Part shown: positions 36,946-43,577 of the stretch, in pieces
How positions within the stretch are numbered: position 1 is the first letter of the stretch
Layout of the letters: every line of letters begins with the position of its first letter
From: an uncultured Prevotellaceae bacterium
Lineage (GTDB): Bacteria; Bacteroidota; Bacteroidia; Bacteroidales; Bacteroidaceae
Reading direction: 5' to 3'
Assembly (NCBI GenBank): GCA_946415525.1
Contig: CAMKSZ010000002.1
Coordinates: 1-43,577 of the forward strand
DNA: 43,577 nt
The notes under the pieces: model-generated
Database searches by the model: none
Seen by the model: only the letters and a program-made list of their open reading frames with translations
What the model was told of the DNA's origin: nothing
Made by a program: the position numbers and the translations under genes

Positions 36946-37980
36946 ATGAGGAGGACGCTGTCGCTGATATTGTTGTTGCTGTTGGCAATCCTCGTACTGA
37001 CTGTCGTCAACTTGATGATAGGGTCGGTGGAAATCCCCGTGAAGGATGTCTGTCGCATCCTCCTCGGCAGCACCGATGTTTCGGAGATATGGCAGAACAT
37101 CATACTGAAATCCCGCCTCCCCCAGACGTTGACGGCCATCGTCGCGGGGGCGGGCCTTGCCGTCAGTGGCTTGCAGATGCAGACGGTATTCCGCAACCCG
37201 CTGGCTGGCCCGTCGGTGTTGGGCATTTCCAATGGTTCGGCGCTCGGCGTGGCTTTTGTCGTGCTCCTTTCGGGGCGGTTGGGGGGCGTGGCGCTCTCGC
37301 GGCTCGGTTATTTGGGCGATGCGGCCATTTCAGTTGCCGCCATCGTCGGGGCGCTGGCGGTGATGATGCTCATCGTGTGGGTGTCGCAAAGGGTGCGGGG
37401 AAACGTCACCTTGCTGATTATCGGTGTGATGATAGGCTATTTGGCGAATGCCGTCATCGGGGTGCTGAAATTCCTCAGTCCGGAGGAGGACGTAAAGGCT
37501 TTTGTGGTGTGGGGACTGGGTTCGTTCTCGCGGGTGAGTGGTGACGAGATGATGCTGTTCGTGACGATGATGCTGGTGCTCCTGCCTCTCAGTTGCCTTT
37601 TGTCCAAGTCCATGAACCTCCTTTTGTTGGGCGACCAATATGCTGCCAACTTAGGTATCAACATCCGCCGCACCCGATTGTTGGTCATCACTTGCAGCGG
37701 TGTCTTGGTGGCCATCGTCACTGCCTATTGCGGTCCCATCATGTTCATCGGCCTGGCGGTTCCCCATCTTGCCCGTTCCATTTTCCGCACCAGCAACCAC
37801 CGCGTCCTGCTGCCTTCGACCGCCCTTTGTGGCGCTGTCCTTGCCTTGGTTTGCAATTTCGTCGCCCGCATGCCTGGCTTCGAAGGGGCGCTGCCCGTGA
37901 ACAGCGTTACTGCTTTGGTGGGCGCTCCTGTCATTGCGGCGGTCATCTTCAGGCGCCACAAGGATGATATAGGGGAATGA
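36946..37980 (+). CDS. btuC: FecCD/BtuC-family ABC transporter permease
   Basis: GAGLAVSGLQMQTVFRNPLAGPSVLGISNGSALGVAFVVLL...LLLLGDQYAANLGINIRRTR...GPIMFIGLAVPHLARSIFRTSNHRVLLPSTALCGA. Confidence 0.92.
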   Translation: MRRTLSLILLLLLAILVLTVVNLMIGSVEIPVKDVCRILLGSTDVSEIWQNIILKSRLPQTLTAIVAGAGLAVSGLQMQTVFRNPLAGPSVLGISNGSALGVAFVVLLSGRLGGVALSRLGYLGDAAISVAAIVGALAVMMLIVWVSQRVRGNVTLLIIGVMIGYLANAVIGVLKFLSPEEDVKAFVVWGLGSFSRVSGDEMMLFVTMMLVLLPLSCLLSKSMNLLLLGDQYAANLGINIRRTRLLVITCSGVLVAIVTAYCGPIMFIGLAVPHLARSIFRTSNHRVLLPSTALCGAVLALVCNFVARMPGFEGALPVNSVTALVGAPVIAAVIFRRHKDDIGE

Positions 37981-37987
37981 CGCGGCT

Positions 37988-39760
37988 TTATTCGTAGATG
38001 GTGCCCTCGTCGTCTATCAGGAAGATGGTGAGGGTGCTTTTTTTGATGAGGGGGGAACAATGGTGGGCGCAATGACGGATGACCACCTTGGCGAAGTCGT
38101 TCACTTTCTCGGAGGGGATTTTCCCCCACAACTCACGGGCCAAGGCGATGTCGCCGATGTCGATGGGGCATCCGGCTTCCTCGAGCAAACTACCCACGAA
38201 CAATTTGTCCATCACCGATTTGCGGCTATGGGTGTCGAGGTGCCCTGCTGCCAATTTCACCGCTTTCCCAAGCATGACGCCTAAAACGACGTGTGGAAAA
38301 CCCATCTCTTCCGCGATTTTGAGGGTCTCGCCGATATAGTTGCCATATTCCACAAAAGCCTGACGGGGCAATTCTGGAAACCGGGCCTTCACATGCCGCT
38401 CACTTTTCGCACCGCTGTTGATGACCACGATTCCTGTTCCCGATGCCTTGGCTACTTCCATGCACTTGCGGATGGAACCGACGAAAGCCTCTTCGGAGAA
38501 GGGCTTGACAATTCCCGACACGCCGATGATGGAAATGCCTCCTTCGATGCCCAACCGAGGATTGAAGGTGCGGCGTGCGATTTCGGCGCCTTGGGGAACG
38601 GAGATGGTGACTTGGAATTTCTCTCCCAAAGGCTTCAGGTTGTCGTGAATCATTTGCCGGGGGGTCTTGTTGATGGCTGGACAACCTGGTGGGAAGTCGA
38701 AACCGGGGAGCGTGAACACACCCACGCCTTCGCCGCCAACTATGCGGAACGTGTCGGATGCCTCGACCGATGCGCGAATCTCCAGTCCGTCGGTGACGTC
38801 GGGGTCGTCGCCTGCCTCCTTCACCACGGCGGCATACCCTTCGCCATAGGCGACGGCAACGGTGATGGTTTCTCCGTCGGGCAGGCGCACAGGCACTTCC
38901 TTGGGGGTCTTGCCATGGAGCAGGCGCAGCGTGGCTGCCACAGAGGCGGCGGTGGCGCAGGTGCCTGTCGTCAATCCGCTGTGGAGGGGATAGAAGTCGG
39001 GCAGGAGACGCTCCACCATCCGGCGCAGACCATGGGGACCGTTTACGTACGCTATCCGTAATTGATGGTCGGGAAGGGTGATGGGGGGATAGGGGGGCCG
39101 TTGCACGGCATAGACCTTTACTCCCCTTGCCGTGGCTACCCGCACCTTTTCTTCGAAACCTCCACTCACGCCGCTCTCCTTCGTGAGGATGGCTTGTGGG
39201 TGCAGCCGTTCCAACAACCTGTCCGTTTCGGTTTCTTCATAGTACACCAGTCGCTCGGGGGGGAATCCTGCCTTGCGGGCCATTTCCCGGGATGCCTCTC
39301 TGTTGAGGATGCGCCACCAGCATTCATGCTTGTGCCAATAATTGCTGAGCAGGGGGAGGGTGTTGACGCCGGTGAGGGCCAAGAGGCGTTCCACGCCATG
39401 GGCCTCCAATTTCTGCACGGCGTCGGCATAGTCTTCGCACCACACGATGCTGTCGTCGCGTGGTGGATAGATTCGCTCGTACCTGACGACTGGGAGGTGT
39501 GTCTGTGCGGCTGCCATGAGCAGGTTGGCGTGCAACTGGGTGGCGAAGGGGTGGGCGGCGTCCACGAACAAACGGATGTCGTGCGTGTGGCAGAAAGTCG
39601 TCATTTCGCTCACGTCCATGCCTCCTGTGAGGTGGATGCCGTTCACAAGTTCCAACTGCTGTTCGTCGCTGCGCGTGGAATAGAAGAAGGGCGTTCCTGC
39701 CTCTTCAAGCGCCTCCACGGCCTTTCTGCCTTCTGTCGTCCCTCCGAATACTAAAATCAT
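37988..39760 (-). CDS. Fused precorrin-6A reductase (CbiJ) / cobalt-precorrin-5B C1-methyltransferase (CbiD)
   Basis: N-terminal MILVFGGTTEGRKAVEALEEAG...DAAHPFATQLHANLLMAAAQTHLPVVRYERI (CbiJ); C-terminal LHSGLTTGTCATAASVAATLRLL...VGVFTLPGFDFPPGCPAINKTPRQMI (CbiD). Confidence 0.94.
   Translation of the reverse strand: MILVFGGTTEGRKAVEALEEAGTPFFYSTRSDEQQLELVNGIHLTGGMDVSEMTTFCHTHDIRLFVDAAHPFATQLHANLLMAAAQTHLPVVRYERIYPPRDDSIVWCEDYADAVQKLEAHGVERLLALTGVNTLPLLSNYWHKHECWWRILNREASREMARKAGFPPERLVYYEETETDRLLERLHPQAILTKESGVSGGFEEKVRVATARGVKVYAVQRPPYPPITLPDHQLRIAYVNGPHGLRRMVERLLPDFYPLHSGLTTGTCATAASVAATLRLLHGKTPKEVPVRLPDGETITVAVAYGEGYAAVVKEAGDDPDVTDGLEIRASVEASDTFRIVGGEGVGVFTLPGFDFPPGCPAINKTPRQMIHDNLKPLGEKFQVTISVPQGAEIARRTFNPRLGIEGGISIIGVSGIVKPFSEEAFVGSIRKCMEVAKASGTGIVVINSGAKSERHVKARFPELPRQAFVEYGNYIGETLKIAEEMGFPHVVLGVMLGKAVKLAAGHLDTHSRKSVMDKLFVGSLLEEAGCPIDIGDIALARELWGKIPSEKVNDFAKVVIRHCAHHCSPLIKKSTLTIFLIDDEGTIYE
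38001..38044 (+). terminator. Candidate btuC terminator inside the 3' end of convergent cbiJ-cbiD
   Basis: GTGCCCTC ... GAGGGTGC (8 bp with two G.U) followed by TTTTTTT at 38038-38044; loop about 21 nt. Confidence 0.4.
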
Positions 39761-39785
39761 CGCTAATTGGGTTGGGTGACTGCCT

Positions 39786-41579
39786 TCATTGTGCCGATGG
39801 CGACGCTTCGTCTCCTTTCCTGAAAAGGTGGGTGAAGTGCGGGGAGTAGAGTTCGGAAAGCCCTTGGCGATTGTCTATCGCTTCTCCTACGACAATCATC
39901 GTCGTGAGGGTGAGGTGGTTGTCGTGGACGGTTTTCGCAAGGTCTTTCAGTTGGGCACGATAGATTCTCTGGTCAGGCCAGGTGAGGTGATAGCAGGCGG
40001 CGACGGGGGTGTCCTCGGGATATTCCATCAACAGTTCTTTCTGTACCTCATCGACGATGGCGGCGCTGAGGAAAATGCACATGGTGCTTTGGCTGCGCGC
40101 AAGCAGGTGGAGTTGCTCTTTCTCGGGCATGGGGGTGCGCCCTTCGCCACGGGTGAGGATGATGGTCTGTGTGCGCTGGGGTATCGTGAATTGTGAGCGC
40201 AACTCTGCGGCGGCGGCAAGAAAGGAGGAGATGCCGGGCGTGATGTGGTACGACATGCCGTGGGCGTCGAAGAAGGCCATCTGTTCCTGGATGGCGCCAA
40301 AGATGCAGGGGTCGCCGGTGTGGAGCCTGACGATGAGTTCGCCTCTGTCGTAGTGTTGCTTCATCAATTCGCATTGCTCTTCAAGATTCATGGAGGCGCT
40401 GCTCTGCACCACGGCTCCTGACTTGTGGCATTCGGTGAGTTCATGGGGTACCAGACTGCCGGCATAGAGGATGAGGTCGGCTTGTTCCAGCATCTTCCTG
40501 CCTTTGACGGAAATCAGGTCGGGGTTGCCGGGGCCGGCGCCGACAATCTCTACATGGCCACTCCGCTCCCGCAGGTGCTTTTTGTCGATGGCAAGGGCTG
40601 CCGTGAAATGCTTCCCTTTCACTTTGGCAACGATGAGTTTCCCGTTGTTGGACCCCAAGAGGGCGGCGGCCTCGCACACGCTGGGCGTTCCCACGTGTTT
40701 GGCGACTACCTCGCTGGGGTGGGGCACCTCGACGCTCGACAGTTGCGCTGCCGTGAAAAACTCCAATTCCTTGTCGTGCTGGGTCGCTATCAATTTGCAG
40801 AATGGTTCGTCGGCCTTCAAGTCGATGGTGCAATATCGGCGGGCGCAGGGTAAAACGCCTTGTTGGACGAATGCTTCGTTCATCTGGTCGTAGATGCTTT
40901 CGTAATCCTCGGGACAATGGGCGAGACCGAAACCGACGGTGCCTACCATGGGCACGAAATGCAGTTGCAACATGCCTTCTGGTGCATGGCGGACAAAAGG
41001 TGTCACCATGATTAGGAGTTTGAATCTCGTGGGATTGACTTCGCTGATGTCATCGACGATGGTCACGTGTTCGGGAAGGGTTTTTTCCAAATAGTCCGTG
41101 CCCTCGTCGCGCACCTCCATCAATAGTGCCGTTGGCTGGCGGTTGACGAAGGCGAAGATGCAGTTGTTCAGCACTTCGCTGCCGACGATGGTCCAACCGA
41201 AACGTTGTCCGAAGGTGTCGAGCGCCCACAGGCCGGCAAGGTCGCTTTGTGTCGTGACCACCTGATGGGCGCCGAGGATGCCGGCGATTTTTCCTGTCAG
41301 TTCGTTGGCTCCTCCGATATGTCCGGAGAGCACGGCCACGGCATTCAGGCCGAGACTGTCCACGCAGACTACGGCGGGGTCGGTATGCTTGTCTTTGACA
41401 TGGGGCGCGATGGTGCGAACGCAGATGCCCATGGCGCCGATGAAGACGAAGGCGTCGTAGTCGGTCCACCGCCTGCCTACGTCGGAACGTGTGATGGTGT
41501 CGCCTTTCAATTGTTTTGCCAATATGTTGGCAATGTGCTTGCCTTCTTTGCCGATGGGGATGATTCCTATTTTTTGCAT
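39786..41579 (-). CDS. Fused cobalt-precorrin-5A hydrolase (CbiG) / precorrin-4 C11-methyltransferase (CbiF/CobM)
   Basis: CbiG: GAMGICVRTIAPHVKDKHTDPAVVCVDSLGLNAVAVLSGHIGGANELTGKIA...; CbiF: VEIVGAGPGNPDLISVKGRKMLEQADLILYAGSLVPHELTE...LHTGDPCIFGAIQEQMAFFD. Confidence 0.95.
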   Translation of the reverse strand: MQKIGIIPIGKEGKHIANILAKQLKGDTITRSDVGRRWTDYDAFVFIGAMGICVRTIAPHVKDKHTDPAVVCVDSLGLNAVAVLSGHIGGANELTGKIAGILGAHQVVTTQSDLAGLWALDTFGQRFGWTIVGSEVLNNCIFAFVNRQPTALLMEVRDEGTDYLEKTLPEHVTIVDDISEVNPTRFKLLIMVTPFVRHAPEGMLQLHFVPMVGTVGFGLAHCPEDYESIYDQMNEAFVQQGVLPCARRYCTIDLKADEPFCKLIATQHDKELEFFTAAQLSSVEVPHPSEVVAKHVGTPSVCEAAALLGSNNGKLIVAKVKGKHFTAALAIDKKHLRERSGHVEIVGAGPGNPDLISVKGRKMLEQADLILYAGSLVPHELTECHKSGAVVQSSASMNLEEQCELMKQHYDRGELIVRLHTGDPCIFGAIQEQMAFFDAHGMSYHITPGISSFLAAAAELRSQFTIPQRTQTIILTRGEGRTPMPEKEQLHLLARSQSTMCIFLSAAIVDEVQKELLMEYPEDTPVAACYHLTWPDQRIYRAQLKDLAKTVHDNHLTLTTMIVVGEAIDNRQGLSELYSPHFTHLFRKGDEASPSAQ

Positions 41580-42793
41580 TTCAATATCTCAATGGGGTTG
41601 TGTTCGTCCAATACGATTCTCATGGCTTTCTCTTGTTTCAGTCCCAACGTGCTGCACGCCTCTTCGAAGAGCCGACGGCTGTCGGTGGCCACCACGGGCG
41701 AGGTGACGCTGTTGAAAACGATGATGCCGTCGTCGGACAGCACCGTTAGCACTTTCGACATGATGTCCTTTAGCCTTCCTCCATGACCGCCGATGAAAAC
41801 GGCATCGGGACGGGGAAGGGCGGTGATGTCGGTTTCCAAGAAGTCGCCCATGTGGACACCGATGCCGGGCGTCCCGAACCGGCGGGCGTTCTCTTGGATG
41901 ATGGCCTCACATTCCTGGCGAATCTCGAAAGCCTCCACATGCAGGTGGGGGAAGAGTTGTCGGGCCTCGATGCTGACACTGCCCGTGCAGAAACCGATGT
42001 CCCAGAACACTTTTTTACGGGATAGTTCAAGGGCATGCAGCGTCAGCAACCGGATGGGTGTTTTCGTTATCATTTTTTTCCTCCCGTCAAGGAGCGTGAA
42101 TTCCGCTTCGGGGATGCCAAACCACGGCTTTGGCGCATGCGATGAATAAAGTATCACGCAGTTGGGAGTGGAGAACGCCATCGAGAGGGCTTCGGGCAGT
42201 GTGAGCGTCGTCACCCGTTCTTGGAGTGGGTGCCCCAAGTGCTCGCCCACCGCCATCTTGTAATGGTCGTACCCATAGTCGAGCATCCGATGGGCGATGG
42301 CGGCAGGGGTATGCTCATGGTCGGTCAAGACGCCGATTTTCAGCACTCGCTCTATCAGCGCCTTGTCGAACTCATGCCACGGACGTCCCGTCAACGAGAC
42401 AATCCGCATGTCGTGATAGGGCATCACCAACCGATGGGCGAGCAACTGCAAGGAGTTGAACGTGGGGTAGGTGGTCACTTCTGCTTCGGGCATCTTCCTG
42501 CGTATGGTATTGGCAAAGCCGAAGAACAGCGGGTCGCCGCTGGCGAAGACAATGACCGTGGGGGTGCCTTCTTCCCACGACAAGGATTCGGCGAGGTGGA
42601 GGTATCGTTCGAAAACCGCATCCAACGGAGCGGTGATGTCCACCCAATAGGCGTCGTCGGGCAACAGATGGGACACAATCTCATGATGCCGTCTGCCGCC
42701 TGAGAACGCCTTGCCCTTGCGGATGGTTTCCATTACTTCGGGGGGGAAGAAGGGCTGGGGGTTGTCTGTAATGCCGATAACAATGAATTTCAT
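41567..42793 (-). CDS. Fused precorrin-6Y C5,15-methyltransferase CbiE-CbiT (CobL-type)
   Basis: MKFIVIGITDNPQPFFPPEVMETIRKGKAFSGGRRHHEIVSHLLP...VIVFASGDPLFFGFANTI (CbiE); VFWDIGFCTGSVSIEARQLFPHLHVEAFEIRQECEAIIQENARRFG...DAVFIGGHGG (CbiT). Confidence 0.95.
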   Translation of the reverse strand: MKFIVIGITDNPQPFFPPEVMETIRKGKAFSGGRRHHEIVSHLLPDDAYWVDITAPLDAVFERYLHLAESLSWEEGTPTVIVFASGDPLFFGFANTIRRKMPEAEVTTYPTFNSLQLLAHRLVMPYHDMRIVSLTGRPWHEFDKALIERVLKIGVLTDHEHTPAAIAHRMLDYGYDHYKMAVGEHLGHPLQERVTTLTLPEALSMAFSTPNCVILYSSHAPKPWFGIPEAEFTLLDGRKKMITKTPIRLLTLHALELSRKKVFWDIGFCTGSVSIEARQLFPHLHVEAFEIRQECEAIIQENARRFGTPGIGVHMGDFLETDITALPRPDAVFIGGHGGRLKDIMSKVLTVLSDDGIIVFNSVTSPVVATDSRRLFEEACSTLGLKQEKAMRIVLDEHNPIEILKCKK

Positions 42794-42818
42794 GGTCGTC
42801 TTCCAAACTGAATTACTT

Positions 42819-43577
42819 CTACAGGTCTCTGCCGGGTTTCAACAATTCCGCATCGTCGAATGTGAGAATGGCGTTGCACAACGTGGCGGCGAGGTTGGAA
42901 CCTCCCTTGCGCCCTTCGACGATGATTTTGGGAATGTCGCGGAAGGGCTTCACCATGTGCTTCGACTCCTTGACATGGACGAAGCCCACGGGGGCGGCGA
43001 TGATGCCTGCGGGATGGGCTTTCCCCTGACGGATGAGGGCGCAAAGTTCCATGAGGGCGGTGGGGGCGTTGCCGAAAACGAAGAGTGCGTCGGGGTGCTC
43101 CTCCACTGCCAGTCGGATGCCTGCCTGGGTGCGGGTGATGCCCAAGCGGGTGGCCATCTCTGCCGTCCTGCTGTCTCCAAGGTAACATTTGGCTTCCATG
43201 CCCAACCGTTGCAAGGCTCCCTTTCGTATGCCGCTGGTCACCATCGTCACGTCGGTCACGATGGTTTTGAGTTGGCCGTCCCTCACTTTCCCATAAAGGG
43301 TCTCTACCGCCTCGTCGTCGGTGTGCAGGATGCCTTCCATCTCGAAGTCGGCTGTTGTGTGGATGGCGTGCAAGAGTGCCCATTTGTGCCCGAGGGGCCA
43401 GTCCTTGCGCCGTAGTTCGCGTTGGATGGTTGCAAACGACTCCATCATGATTTGCTGGCCTGGTTTGATGGCTTTCTCCTCGTCTTGGTTGGTATGTGGG
43501 GACGGGTCTCGCGTTTCGGCGAAATACCCTCGGGGGGTGATGATTTTCCCGTTCTCCAAATAGGACTGTGAGTTGCC
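42819..43577 (-). CDS. Precorrin-8X methylmutase (CbiC) fused to the C-terminal end of what appears to be CbiH; N-terminus beyond the window
   Basis: Frame stays open to 43577 (GNSQSYLENGKIITPRGYFAET..., resembling the CbiH/CobJ C-terminus). CbiC: MMESFATIQREL...ALLHAIHTTADFEMEGILHTD...IVTDVTMVTSGIRKGALQRLG...VFGNAPTALMELCALI...PAGIIAAPVGFVHVKESK. Confidence 0.88.
   Translation of the reverse strand, partial: GNSQSYLENGKIITPRGYFAETRDPSPHTNQDEEKAIKPGQQIMMESFATIQRELRRKDWPLGHKWALLHAIHTTADFEMEGILHTDDEAVETLYGKVRDGQLKTIVTDVTMVTSGIRKGALQRLGMEAKCYLGDSRTAEMATRLGITRTQAGIRLAVEEHPDALFVFGNAPTALMELCALIRQGKAHPAGIIAAPVGFVHVKESKHMVKPFRDIPKIIVEGRKGGSNLAATLCNAILTFDDAELLKPGRDL

Overview
The window looks like a chromosomal segment of a Bacteroidales bacterium, probably Prevotella-like. 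I infer this from protein families and repeated TTTG-N(19-21)-TAnnTTTG promoters; taxonomy was not tested. Most of it is housekeeping sequence. In order: a partial (-) CDS, truA, a DMT-family transporter, a small membrane protein plus a secreted coiled protein, gyrA with a very acidic tail, two tandem paralogous TPR-type secreted proteins, serC-serA-DUF1015, an IMPACT/YigZ protein, a double-GH43 enzyme, a BamA/TamA-like surface protein, an MBL hydrolase, glyA with a downstream unknown, pyrB-pyrI, a PBP1A-type enzyme, an unusual multidomain protein (RpoA-CTD-like HhH, two HARE-HTH-like modules, helicase-associated-like modules and a (PXX)15 repeat), tRNA-Cys, a FeoB-associated Cys-rich peptide, a CE1-type esterase, an outer-membrane beta-barrel protein with an RG/G-rich tail, an UlaG-like MBL protein, an AGCS symporter and two DUF4230 genes. 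The right end is a cobalamin locus: a cobalamin riboswitch with btuF/btuC-like genes on +, converging on four bifunctional anaerobic cobalamin-biosynthesis fusions on - (CbiH-CbiC, CbiE-CbiT, CbiG-CbiF, CbiJ-CbiD). The best candidates for something undescribed are the 24.1-26.7 kb locus (multidomain protein, hairpin-rich leader, possible small transcript, 9-bp minisatellites), the repeat/palindrome array upstream of the B12 riboswitch, a candidate leaderless gene at 17.4 kb, and the serC-serA-DUF1015 arrangement. No CRISPR array, IS element, prophage or recognised defence system was seen.
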